Shown: positions 28,655 through 36,444 of the stretch, in pieces | Numbering within the stretch: position 1 is the stretch's first letter | Layout of the letters: the number at the start of each line of letters is the position of its first letter | Notes under the pieces: model-generated | Seen by the model: the letters and a program-made list of their open reading frames with translations, nothing else | Told to the model about the DNA's origin: nothing | Databases searched by the model: none | Assembly (NCBI RefSeq): GCF_900111925.1 | Contig: NZ_FOKA01000001.1 | Span: forward strand, 62,001-126,000 | Direction of reading: 5' to 3' | DNA: 64,000 nt | From: Cellulomonas marina | Lineage (GTDB): Bacteria > Actinomycetota > Actinomycetes > Actinomycetales > Cellulomonadaceae | Program-made: the position numbers and the translations under genes

Positions 28655-29479
28655 CTACAGGTGCCGGGCGGACCCCGGCGCGCGCCGCACGGGCGCGAGC
28701 AGCTCGGCGGCGGCGGCGTGCAGCGGCCCGTTCGACACGAGCGCCGACCCCCCGAAGGGCCCGGGCACCCCGTCGAGCGAGGTGAAGGTGCCGCCCGCCT
28801 CCGTGACGATGGGCACGAGCGCCGCCATGTCGTGCAGCGCCAGCTCGGGCTCGGCGGCCAGGTCCACGGCCCCCTCCGCCACCAGGACGTGGCTCCAGAA
28901 GTCCCCGTACGCCCGGGTCCGCCACACGCGCCGGGTCAGCTCGAGGAAGCCGTCCAGCCGCCCCTGCTCCTCCCACCCGGACAGGCTGGAGTAGGAGAAG
29001 GACGCGTCGGCGAGCCCGCCCACGGCGGACACCCGCAGCCGACGCGCGGCGGCCAGCGAGCGCCCGGTCCAGGCGCCCGTCCCCTCCGCCGCCCACCAGC
29101 GCCGCCCGAGCGCGGGCGCGCTCACCAGCCCGACGACCGCCCGGTCGCCGTCGAGCAGCGCGATGAGGGTGGCCCACACCGGCACCCCGCGCACGAAGTT
29201 CTTCGTCCCGTCGATGGGGTCGACCACCCACCGCCGCGGGCCCTGCCCGCTCTCGCCCAGCTCCTCGCCGACGACCGCGTCCCGCGAACGGGCGCGCGCG
29301 AGCTGCCCCCGGATGAGCTCCTCGGCGGCGCGGTCCGCGTCCGTCACCGGGGTGAGGTCGGGCTTCGTCTCCACGGCGAGGTCCTGGGCGCGGAAGCGCG
29401 ACGTCGTCAGGGCGTCGACCTGGTCGGCCATGACGTGCGCCAGGCGCAGGTCGTCCTCGTACCCGGAGTGCAGGCTCAT
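28655..29479 (-). CDS. hisN: Histidinol-phosphatase (inositol monophosphatase family)
   Basis: This 274-residue protein has the metal-binding motifs of the IMPase fold: VVGEELGE (about 68-75, Glu ligand), WVVDPIDGTKNFVRG (about 84-98), and a C-terminal AYGDFWSHVLVAEGAVDLAAEPEL with the final Asp. The RAYGDFW signature marks the HisN-type branch that dephosphorylates histidinol phosphate in actinobacteria. It is the last gene of aroA-rsgA-hisN, 10 nt after rsgA. ATG 29479 is used. Confidence 0.9.
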   Translation of the reverse strand: MSLHSGYEDDLRLAHVMADQVDALTTSRFRAQDLAVETKPDLTPVTDADRAAEELIRGQLARARSRDAVVGEELGESGQGPRRWVVDPIDGTKNFVRGVPVWATLIALLDGDRAVVGLVSAPALGRRWWAAEGTGAWTGRSLAAARRLRVSAVGGLADASFSYSSLSGWEEQGRLDGFLELTRRVWRTRAYGDFWSHVLVAEGAVDLAAEPELALHDMAALVPIVTEAGGTFTSLDGVPGPFGGSALVSNGPLHAAAAELLAPVRRAPGSARHL

Positions 29480-29489
29480 GGCGGCGACC

Positions 29490-30623
29490 CTAGCCGTCCG
29501 CGCCCGCCGGGCCGCGGGCGTCCGGCCCGTCGTCGGCCGTCGTCGGGGCCGCCGGCGTCGGATCGGCGTCGGCGTCCGTCGTGCCCAGCCGGCTGGCCAG
29601 CAGGCGGCGGAAGGACCCGACGCGCGCGGCCCGGGCCTCGCGCTCGTCGCCCGTCGCGGCGGCGACCCACTCGTCGAGCGCGCAGTCCGGCGCGTCGGCG
29701 GCATGCGTGCAGCCCCGCGGACAGGCCTCGGCCACCGCGGCGAGGTCCGCGAAGGCGCCGAGCAGGTGCCCGGGCTCGACGTGCGCCAGGCCGAACGAGC
29801 GCACACCGGGGGTGTCGATGACCCAGGTCGGCGCACCCGCGTCCGGCACCCGCAGCGCGACGGCCGAGGTCGACGTGTGCCGCCCCCGCCCGGTCACGTC
29901 GTTGACCGCCCCGACCGCGCGCAGCGCGTCCGGGACCAGCGCGTTGACCAGCGTCGACTTGCCCACCCCCGAGTGCCCGACGAGCACCGACGTGCGCCCG
30001 GCCAGCGCGGCACGCAGCGCGTCGAGCCCGACGATCCGCCGGGTCCCGTCGGCGTCCACCTCGCGCCGGGTGACGACCACCTCCACGCCGACGGGCCGGT
30101 AGAGCGCGACGAGCGGCTCGGGGTCGGCGAGGTCGCCCTTGGTGAGGGCGAGCAGCACGTCCATCCCGGCGTCGTAGGCGGCGACGACGCAGCGGTCGAT
30201 CATGCGGGTGCGGGGCTCGGGGTCGGCCATGGCGGTGACGACGACGAGCCGGTCGGCGTTGGCGACGATGACGCGCTCGACGGGGTCGGCGTCGTCGGCC
30301 GTCCGGCGCAGCACCGTGCGGCGCTGCGTGATCCGCACGATGCGCGACAGGGACCCCTCGGCCCCGCTGGTGTCCCCGACGACGTCGACGAGGTCGCCGG
30401 GCACCACGCGCTCGCGGCCCAGCTCGCGCGCCTTCATGGCGGTCGCGCGCCGCTCGTCCGGCCCGTCGGGGTCGACGAGCACGCCGTACCGGCCGCGGTC
30501 CACCGCGACGACGAGCGCCCGGTCCGCGTCGGCGTGCTCCGGGCGCTGCTTCGTGCGCGGCCGGCTGCCGCGGCCCGGCCGGACGCGGACGTCCCGCTCG
30601 TCGTACGTGCGCCGTCCCGCCAC
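29490..30623 (-). CDS. rsgA: Ribosome small subunit GTPase RsgA
   Basis: This 377-residue circularly permuted GTPase has an N-terminal OB fold (about 40-105), G4 in LALTKGDLADPEPL, G1 in VLVGHSGVGKSTLVNALV (about 213-230), G3 in WVIDTPGVRSFGL, and a C-terminal zinc site with CPRGCTHAADAPDC. It checks 30S subunit maturation. GTG 30623 is 9 nt after the aroA stop, with GAGG overlapping that stop as ribosome binding site. Confidence 0.93.
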   Translation of the reverse strand: MAGRRTYDERDVRVRPGRGSRPRTKQRPEHADADRALVVAVDRGRYGVLVDPDGPDERRATAMKARELGRERVVPGDLVDVVGDTSGAEGSLSRIVRITQRRTVLRRTADDADPVERVIVANADRLVVVTAMADPEPRTRMIDRCVVAAYDAGMDVLLALTKGDLADPEPLVALYRPVGVEVVVTRREVDADGTRRIVGLDALRAALAGRTSVLVGHSGVGKSTLVNALVPDALRAVGAVNDVTGRGRHTSTSAVALRVPDAGAPTWVIDTPGVRSFGLAHVEPGHLLGAFADLAAVAEACPRGCTHAADAPDCALDEWVAAATGDEREARAARVGSFRRLLASRLGTTDADADPTPAAPTTADDGPDARGPAGADG

Positions 30624-30632
30624 CCGCGCGCC

Positions 30633-31961
30633 TCAGACCGTCCGGCCGGCGAGCATCCCGGTCCACAGGTCGACGAAGCCGGGCAGGGTCTTGGCGGTCG
30701 TGGCGACGTCCTCCACCTGCACCCCGGGCACCCGCAGCCCCACGACCGCGCCCCCGGTGGCCATCCGGTGGTCCGCGTAGGTGCGCCAGCGGGCCCCGTG
30801 CAGGGGCTGCGGCGTGATGACGAGACCGTCCGCGGTCTGCTCCGCACGCCCGCCGACGCGGGTCAGCTCGGCCGCGAGCGCGGTGAGCCGGTCCGTCTCG
30901 TGGCCCCGCAGGTGCGCGATGCCCCGCAGCCGCGTCGGGGAGTCCGTGAGCACCGCGAGGGCCGCGATCGTCGGCGCCAGCTCACCGGCCGCCGACAGGT
31001 CGAGGTCCACGCCGTGCACGGCCCCCGTGCCGGTCACGGTGAGCACCCCCGCGTCGAGCACGGTGCGGCCGCCCATCCGCTCGAGGATGCCCGGCAGCAG
31101 CGCGCCGGGCTGGGTCGTCGTGGCCGGCCAGCCGGGCACGGCGACGCTCCCGCCGGCGACGAGGGCCGCGCACAGGAAGGGCGCCGCGTTCGACAGGTCG
31201 GGCTCGACGCGGACGTCGCCGCCCGTGACCGGGCCGGGCGACACCACCCAGATCGCCGGCCGCGAGTCGTCGACGGCCACGCCGGCGTCCCGCAGGACCG
31301 CCACGGTCATCTCGATGTGCGGCAGGCTCGGCAGCGTGGGGCCGGTGTGCCGCAGCGTGAGGCCGCCCGTGAAGCGCGGGGCCGCGAGCAGCAGCCCCGA
31401 GACGAACTGGCTCGACGCGGAGGCGTCGACGTCCACGCTCCCGCCGGCGAACCCCGGCCCCCGGCCGTGCACCGTGAAGGGCAGCCGCCCCGGCTCGCCG
31501 TGCTCGTCGACGCGCACGCCGGTGGCCCGCAGCGCCGCGAGGACGGGGCCCATCGGCCGCAGCCGCGCCTGGGGATCGCCGTCGAAGCGGACCGGCCCGT
31601 CGGCCAGGGCCGCCACCGCCGGCAGGAACCGCATGACGGTCCCGGCGAGCCCGCAGTCGACCGACACCCCGCCGCGGAAGCCGTCGGCGGGTGGGGTGAC
31701 GGTCCACGTGCCGTCGGCCCCGACGTCGACCCCCGTGCCGAGGGCGCGCAGGGCGGCCGCCATGAGGTCGGTGTCGCGCGACCGGAGGGCGCCGCGCAGC
31801 CGGCTCGGCCGGTCGGCCAGGGCGGCGAGCACGAGGTAGCGGTTCGTCAGCGACTTCGAGCCGGGGACCTCCACCTGCGCGGCGAGCGGCCCGGGGGCGG
31901 TCGGCGCGTCCCAGTCGGGGACGACGGTCGCCGCGGGCGCGGCCGGGGGAGTGGCGGTCAT
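30633..31961 (-). CDS. aroA: 3-phosphoshikimate 1-carboxyvinyltransferase (EPSP synthase)
   Basis: This 442-residue enzyme of the shikimate pathway joins phosphoenolpyruvate to shikimate-3-phosphate. Visible motifs are [17 protein letters not shown] (about 32-48), [18 protein letters not shown] (the LAGT form, near 100-117), [29 protein letters not shown], and [14 protein letters not shown] near the end. ATG 31961 has TAGCCT 7 nt upstream, so the aroA-rsgA-hisN operon probably starts with a leaderless mRNA. Confidence 0.95.
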   Translation of the reverse strand: MTATPPAAPAATVVPDWDAPTAPGPLAAQVEVPGSKSLTNRYLVLAALADRPSRLRGALRSRDTDLMAAALRALGTGVDVGADGTWTVTPPADGFRGGVSVDCGLAGTVMRFLPAVAALADGPVRFDGDPQARLRPMGPVLAALRATGVRVDEHGEPGRLPFTVHGRGPGFAGGSVDVDASASSQFVSGLLLAAPRFTGGLTLRHTGPTLPSLPHIEMTVAVLRDAGVAVDDSRPAIWVVSPGPVTGGDVRVEPDLSNAAPFLCAALVAGGSVAVPGWPATTTQPGALLPGILERMGGRTVLDAGVLTVTGTGAVHGVDLDLSAAGELAPTIAALAVLTDSPTRLRGIAHLRGHETDRLTALAAELTRVGGRAEQTADGLVITPQPLHGARWRTYADHRMATGGAVVGLRVPGVQVEDVATTAKTLPGFVDLWTGMLAGRTV

Positions 31962-31968
31962 GAGCGGC

Positions 31969-31974
31969 AGGCTA
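31969..31974 (-). promoter_or_regulatory. -10 box of aroA-rsgA-hisN (leaderless)
   Basis: The minus strand reads TAGCCT, ending 7 nt before ATG 31961. Confidence 0.5.
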
Positions 31975-32000
31975 CCGAGAGGCGGTGACACGGCACGCGA

Positions 32001-32030
32001 CGGCCCGGCACGCGAGGGCGTACCGGGCCG
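32001..32030 (-). terminator. Hairpin after the DoxX-like gene
   Basis: CGGCCCGG (32001-32008) pairs with CCGGGCCG (32023-32030) across a 14-nt loop, 35 nt after the DoxX-like stop and before the aroA promoter. Confidence 0.4.
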
Positions 32031-32064
32031 GTCGGGTCGTGCGCGTCGCAGCGCGCGCGGGGCG

Positions 32065-32970
32065 TCAGGCGGCGACGGCCTCGCGCACCTCGTCGGCCGC
32101 ATGGGTGGCCTGGTGGCGGGCGGCCTTCGCCGCCTTCGCGGCCGCCTTCGTCGCCCGGCGGTCGGAGGTGCGGCCGGCCTTCTTCGCCGCGGCGCGGGCG
32201 GCCTTCGCCTGGACCGCGGCCTGGGCCTTCGCCTGCTTGGCGGCGACCTCGGCCGCCGCGCGGGCGGCCTTCGTCGACGCCTTCGCCTGCGCCGCGGCGA
32301 CCTTCGTCGCGCGGCGGGCGGCCTTGGCGGAGCCCTTGGCCTCCGCGACGGCGGCACGGGCCGTCGTGCGGGCGTTCTTGCGCGCGGCACGGACGCTCGT
32401 CGCCGCCTGCGCCGCGGTCGCCGCACCGGCGGCCCTGGCGACCGTGCCCGTGGCCTTCGCCCCGGCGGTCGCGCGCTTCTGCGAGGCGAGCAGCTCCTTC
32501 GTCGCCCGCGCGTGCTCGACGCGCCACGCGAGGCTCGGCCGGCCCTCGCGGTCGACCGCGACGAGCAGCGCGCCGGCCGTCATGGACAGCGCCGTGACCA
32601 TGCGCTCGCGGCGCGCGCGGGCCCTCGTCGGCTCCGCGCGGTCGGCGGCCTTGTCCGGCAGGTCGGCGACGACGATCGGCGCGGTCAGCAGCGCCAGCAC
32701 GACGGCCGACGTGCGCGGCGCACGGCCCAGCGCGAGCAGGCCGCCCGCGGCCGCCATGGCACCGCCGTGGACGCGCGCGAGCGTCTGCAGCTCGGTCGCG
32801 CTGCGGCCCTGCACGGCGTCGCGCACCGCGCCCTCGGGCAGGAGGTGGCCGAACCGGGTCACGGCACGGCGGACGTCGTCGGCGTGGCTCGCGGGGCGGC
32901 GGACGACGTCCACCCCCTGCGCGACGAACCACGTGGCGAACACGGGACGGAGGAGGCGTCGCAGCAGCAC
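32065..32970 (-). CDS. DoxX-like membrane protein with an Ala/Lys-rich, histone-H1-like tail
   Basis: This 301-residue protein has a DoxX-family N-terminal half: [25 protein letters not shown] (about 2-26), [17 protein letters not shown], and [19 protein letters not shown], with about four hydrophobic stretches. From about residue 165 it is almost only Ala, Lys, Arg and Thr, with AAKKAGR and KAAKAAR-type repeats as in histone H1 C-terminal tails. A nucleic-acid-binding, cytoplasmic tail on a membrane anchor is the simplest reading (inference). TACTGT lies 7 nt before GTG 32970. Confidence 0.82.
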   Translation of the reverse strand: MLLRRLLRPVFATWFVAQGVDVVRRPASHADDVRRAVTRFGHLLPEGAVRDAVQGRSATELQTLARVHGGAMAAAGGLLALGRAPRTSAVVLALLTAPIVVADLPDKAADRAEPTRARARRERMVTALSMTAGALLVAVDREGRPSLAWRVEHARATKELLASQKRATAGAKATGTVARAAGAATAAQAATSVRAARKNARTTARAAVAEAKGSAKAARRATKVAAAQAKASTKAARAAAEVAAKQAKAQAAVQAKAARAAAKKAGRTSDRRATKAAAKAAKAARHQATHAADEVREAVAA

Positions 32971-32977
32971 GCCACCG

Positions 32978-32983
32978 ACAGTA
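32978..32983 (-). promoter_or_regulatory. -10 box of the DoxX-like gene (leaderless)
   Basis: The minus strand reads TACTGT, ending 7 nt before GTG 32970. Confidence 0.45.
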
Positions 32984-33023
32984 GTGCGCGGGGCAGGGCG
33001 CGGCCCGTCGAACGGCGGGCGTC

Positions 33024-33050
33024 GGGAATGGGTGCGCCGGTCCGGGCGTT
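33024..33050 (+). promoter_or_regulatory. SigR-type promoter upstream of sigR
   Basis: GGGAAT (33024-33029), exactly 18 bp, then GTT (33048-33050) matches the SigR/SigH consensus GGGAAT-N18-GTT. Transcription should start near 33057, just before an in-frame ATG at 33060. It implies positive autoregulation under thiol-oxidative stress. Confidence 0.75.
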
Positions 33051-33059
33051 CGGCAGGGC

Positions 33060-33992
33060 ATGGTCATCGACTCCACGACCCTCGCCCCGCCGGGGGCCGC
33101 GACGCCGTTCGGCGCCCTCGGCACCCCCGTCCCGGCGGCCCGCGTGCTCGTCGACCTGCGCGCCGGGTACGGCCTCCTCCCGACGGCGGGTGCGGCGTCC
33201 CCGGTCGCGTCCACCGCCCTCACCGCCCCCGGTGCGACGGGTGCTGCCTGGGACCGCGCACTACGCTCGGTCGCGATGAGCCAGGAGAGCACCCCGACGC
33301 CCGACGCCGCCACGACGACCGCCGCGACCTCCGGCGCGGGCGTCGACGAGGCCCTCGCCGTCGAGCCCGTGGACGACGAGGACACCAACCGCGCCCCCGC
33401 GACGGAGGACGTCGCGGCGCGCACGGACCGGTTCGAGCAGGACGCCCTGCAGTACCTCGACCAGCTCTACGGCGCGGCCCTGCGCATGACGCGCAACGCC
33501 GCGGACGCCGAGGACCTGGTGCAGGAGACGTTCACGAAGGCGTTCGCCGCCTTCCACCAGTACCGCCCGGGGACCAACCTCAAGGCGTGGCTGTACCGCA
33601 TCCTCACGAACACCTACATCAACTCCTACCGCAAGAAGCAGCGCGAGCCGCAGCAGAGCCGGTCGGAGGAGATCGAGGACTGGCAGCTCGCCCGCGCCGA
33701 GTCGCACACCTCCACGGGCCTGCGGTCCGCGGAGACCGAGGCGCTCGACCGGCTGGCGGACTCCGACGTGAAGGACGCCCTCCAGCGGATCCCGGAGGAC
33801 TTCCGCATGGCGGTGTACCTCGCGGACGTCGAGGGCTTCGCCTACAAGGAGATCGCGGAGATCATGGGGACGCCGATCGGGACCGTGATGTCGCGGCTCC
33901 ACCGGGGCCGCGCACAGCTGCGCGACCAGCTGCGGGACTACGCGCGCGAGCGCGGGCTGACGGGTGCGTCGGCGGGGGAGGCCGGACGATGA
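33060..33992 (+). CDS. sigR: RNA polymerase sigma factor SigR (SigH-type), with possible long isoform
   Basis: This ECF sigma factor controls the thiol-oxidative stress response. Region 2 is visible in [27 protein letters not shown], followed by [16 protein letters not shown], and region 4 in [42 protein letters not shown]. Two starts are possible: ATG 33276 gives the usual 238-residue protein; ATG 33060, just after the SigR promoter, gives a 310-residue form with 72 extra low-complexity residues. TACGCT at 33262-33267, 8 nt before ATG 33276, could drive the short form. rsrA overlaps its stop by 4 bp. Confidence 0.93.
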   Translation: MVIDSTTLAPPGAATPFGALGTPVPAARVLVDLRAGYGLLPTAGAASPVASTALTAPGATGAAWDRALRSVAMSQESTPTPDAATTTAATSGAGVDEALAVEPVDDEDTNRAPATEDVAARTDRFEQDALQYLDQLYGAALRMTRNAADAEDLVQETFTKAFAAFHQYRPGTNLKAWLYRILTNTYINSYRKKQREPQQSRSEEIEDWQLARAESHTSTGLRSAETEALDRLADSDVKDALQRIPEDFRMAVYLADVEGFAYKEIAEIMGTPIGTVMSRLHRGRAQLRDQLRDYARERGLTGASAGEAGR

Positions 33993-34294
33993 GCGGGACG
34001 GGGACGACGGGCGGCGGCGACGTCGTGGAGGCCGCGGCGGCGGGGTGCGACTGCCAGGAGGCGGTGGACCGCCTCTGGGAGTACCTCGACGACGAGCTCG
34101 GCACGGAGGAGACGGCGCGGATCCGCGCCCACCTCGACGGTTGCACCCCGTGCATCAGCGAGCGGGACCTCGACCTCACGATCAAGGTCGTCGTCCGGCG
34201 CGGGTGCCGGGAGCAGGCGCCGGCGGAGCTGCGGCTGCGCGTGATCGAGCAGATCACGGCGCTGCGGGTGGCGGCGGGCACGACGACCGCCTGA
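33989..34294 (+). CDS. rsrA: Mycothiol-system anti-sigma factor RsrA
   Basis: This 101-residue zinc anti-sigma factor binds SigR and releases it on disulfide formation. The ZAS motif is HLDGCTPC (His about 47, Cys about 51 and 54), with an additional early CDC motif (about 20-22) and [13 protein letters not shown] preceding it. ATG 33989 overlaps the sigR stop (ATGA), coupling production of the pair. A strong bidirectional terminator follows. Confidence 0.95.
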   Translation: MSGTGTTGGGDVVEAAAAGCDCQEAVDRLWEYLDDELGTEETARIRAHLDGCTPCISERDLDLTIKVVVRRGCREQAPAELRLRVIEQITALRVAAGTTTA

Positions 34295-34329
34295 GCCGTC
34301 CCGCCCGTCGGCAGGGGCTGGCAGGATGC

Positions 34330-34365
34330 ACGGAGGCCCGGGTGCTCGCGCACCCGGGCCTCCGT
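34330..34365. terminator. Strong bidirectional terminator between rsrA and bL37
   Basis: A perfect 15-bp stem (34330-34344 with 34351-34365) with the 6-nt loop CTCGCG lies between the converging ends of sigR-rsrA and the bL37 gene. Confidence 0.88.
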
Positions 34366-34393
34366 CGTCCTGCGGCACTCGTGGTGCCGGCGC

Positions 34394-34468
34394 TCAGGCG
34401 TTCGGACGGTTGCCGTGGTTGGCGGCGTTGCCCTTGCGGGCGCGGCGCTTGCGGCCTCGCTTGCTCAT
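34394..34468 (-). CDS. Ribosomal protein bL37 (AURKAIP1/COX24-domain)
   Basis: This 24-residue ORF is MSKRGRKRRARKGNAANHGN followed by RPNA. It matches the tiny, extremely basic actinobacterial large-subunit protein bL37 found in mycobacterial ribosome structures. It has a strong ribosome binding site (GAGGAGG, 6 nt before ATG 34468), which supports expression. It is normally missed by gene finders; its place beside sigR-rsrA is conserved in related genomes. Confidence 0.92.
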   Translation of the reverse strand: MSKRGRKRRARKGNAANHGNRPNA

Positions 34469-34605
34469 GGCTCCTCCTCGTGACGTCGGTCGGGCGTTCC
34501 TGTCATGGTCCCACACCACCGGTGCCCGTCGGTCCGCCCGCCCGGCCGGGTGACGGCTCCCGCCGACCCCTCAGGGCCCGGCCTCGCGGCCCGATCAGCC
34601 GGACC

Positions 34606-35712
34606 GTGACCGTCCCCGCCCTCGTGACGCCCGCCGTCACGTCCGTGGAGCCGCTCCTGCACGCGCTCGTGGGCACGGGCGGGTCGGACCTGCACTGCAA
34701 GGTCGGCTCCAGCCCCTGCATCCGGGTGGACGGGCGGCTGCGCCGCCTCGACGCCCCGGAGCTGCGCCCCGGCGACACGGCGCGCTTCCTCGAGGAGGTG
34801 CTGCCCGACGAGCTCGTCACCACCTTCCGCACCACGCACGAGGCCGACTTCGCCTACTCGCTGCCCGGCGTCGGGCGGTTCCGGGTGAACGCGTACCAGG
34901 CCCGCGGCACGTTCGGCCTCGTCTTCCGGCGCGTCGCCATCGGGGTGCCCTCGCTCGAGGAGCTGGGTCTGCCGCCCGTCCTCGCGCGCCTCGCCCTGGA
35001 GCCCCGCGGGCTCGTCCTGGTCACCGGCCCCACCGGGTCGGGCAAGACGACGACGCTCGCGGCGATGGTCGACCTCGTCAACTCCGAGCGCGAGGTCAAC
35101 ATCGTCACGGTCGAGGACCCGATCGAGGTCCTGCACCCGGACAAGAAGGCCATCGTGTCGCAGCGCGAGGTGCGGCAGGACACCGCGGGCTTCGCGGTCG
35201 CGCTGCGCGCGGCGATGCGCCAGGACCCGGACGTCATCCTCATCGGCGAGATGCGGGACGTGGAGACGGTGCGGGCCGCGCTGCAGGCGGCCGAGACGGG
35301 GCACCTCGTGCTGTCCACGCTGCACACCGTCGACGCCGCCGAGTCGGTCAACCGCATCGTCGACTTCTTCCCGCCGCACGAGCACGCGCAGGTCCGCATG
35401 GCCCTCGCGCAGTCGCTCCGCGGGGTGGTGTCGCAGCGGCTGCTGCCACGCGCCGACGGGCGGGGCCGGCAGGGCGCCGTGGAGGTGCTCGTCGGCACGG
35501 GCCGCGTCGCGGAGGCCATCGTCGCGCCCGCGACGGCGCCGCCGCTGGCGGACCTCGTCCGGGAGGGCGGGTTCTACGGGATGCAGAGCTTCGACCAGCA
35601 CCTGCTGACGCTGGTCGCCGACGGGGCCGTGACGCCCCAGGAGGCGGTGGCCGCGGCGAGCCGGCCCCAGGACCTCACGCTCGAGCTGCGGGCGCGGGGC
35701 CTCGTCGCCTGA
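34606..35712 (+). CDS. pilT: PilT-type twitching-motility ATPase
   Basis: This 368-residue secretion-superfamily ATPase has the PilT start GGSDLHCKVGSSPCIRVDG, Walker A in VLVTGPTGSGKTTTLAAMVD (about 140), the Asp box VTVEDPIEVLH, Walker B in PDVILIGEMRDVETVRAALQ, and the His box STLHTVDAAESVNRIVDFFP. The AIRNLIRE-type end is replaced by DLVREGGFYGMQSFDQHLL, as often in actinobacteria. It would power pilus retraction or DNA uptake, but no type IVa pilin gene is in the window. GTG 34606. Confidence 0.92.
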   Translation: MTVPALVTPAVTSVEPLLHALVGTGGSDLHCKVGSSPCIRVDGRLRRLDAPELRPGDTARFLEEVLPDELVTTFRTTHEADFAYSLPGVGRFRVNAYQARGTFGLVFRRVAIGVPSLEELGLPPVLARLALEPRGLVLVTGPTGSGKTTTLAAMVDLVNSEREVNIVTVEDPIEVLHPDKKAIVSQREVRQDTAGFAVALRAAMRQDPDVILIGEMRDVETVRAALQAAETGHLVLSTLHTVDAAESVNRIVDFFPPHEHAQVRMALAQSLRGVVSQRLLPRADGRGRQGAVEVLVGTGRVAEAIVAPATAPPLADLVREGGFYGMQSFDQHLLTLVADGAVTPQEAVAAASRPQDLTLELRARGLVA

Positions 35713-35723
35713 CGACCCGCGCG

Positions 35724-35744
35724 GACCGGGCCCCTGCGCCGGTC
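35724..35744. terminator. Hairpin between convergent pilT and GDSL-like genes
   Basis: GACCGG (35724-35729) pairs with CCGGTC (35739-35744) across a 9-nt loop, at the junction of the two converging genes. Confidence 0.4.
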
Positions 35745-36339
35745 AGGCGGTGTCGTCGGGCACGCCCAGCCAGGCGTGCCAGCCCGTGTGCAGCACGAGC
35801 CAGGCCATGAGCCCGTACCCCGCCTGCCCCGGGACGCCGTGCCCGGCGGCCATGTCGGCCAGCCACTGCTCGTGGGCGGCCAGCGGGCCGTAGGTGTCGA
35901 CGTAGGGCACCCGCCGCCGTGTCGCGACGTCCGCGAACGCGGCGGACAGCTCCTGCACCCGCGGCCCCTCGTGCACGGGCCCGGGCGGCGGCCCGACGAC
36001 GAAGGTCTCCAGCCCGCGCTGCTCGGCGACGTCGAGCACGTTGGCGAGGTTGAGCCGGCTGCGCGCCAACGACAGCCCCGCACCGAGGTCGGCGCGACCG
36101 AGGCCGACGACGAGGCGCGTGTCGGCCTCCGGGCTCGTGCGGCGGGCGACCTCCTCCTCCCAGCGCGCACCGAGCGCGGAGGTCGTCTCCCCGGGGACGG
36201 CCAGCGTGAGCAGCGTCAGCGGCTCCGGCGTGAGCGTCCGGGCGGCCACCCGGCCGACCCAGCCCAGCGCCCGCGGGTCGCCCACGCCGGCGGCCAGCTC
36301 GTCGCCCACCACCACGATGCGCAGCGGCCTGTCACCCAC
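35743..36339 (-). CDS. GDSL/SGNH-fold protein lacking the catalytic residues
   Basis: This 198-residue protein keeps the SGNH hydrolase framework: IVVVGDELAAGVGDPRALGW (block I, residues 8-27), VVGLGRADLGAG (block III) and QAGYGLMAWLVLH (block V). The nucleophile of GDS(L) is Glu (GDEL), the GxND Asn is absent, and the DxxHP pair reads GHGVP. It therefore looks like a pseudoenzyme or a protein with a different activity. GTG 36339 follows GGAGG. It is divergent from nothing and sits between pilT and kgd. Confidence 0.82.
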   Translation of the reverse strand: MGDRPLRIVVVGDELAAGVGDPRALGWVGRVAARTLTPEPLTLLTLAVPGETTSALGARWEEEVARRTSPEADTRLVVGLGRADLGAGLSLARSRLNLANVLDVAEQRGLETFVVGPPPGPVHEGPRVQELSAAFADVATRRRVPYVDTYGPLAAHEQWLADMAAGHGVPGQAGYGLMAWLVLHTGWHAWLGVPDDTA

Positions 36340-36444
36340 GGTCGTCCTCCTGGTGCTCGGTGGCGTGGCGGTGGTGCCGGGCCGGCGCCCACGCCCGGGT
36401 CAGTGTCCCAGGGCGCGGGCGCGCGGGCCCGGCACCGCGCCGCG

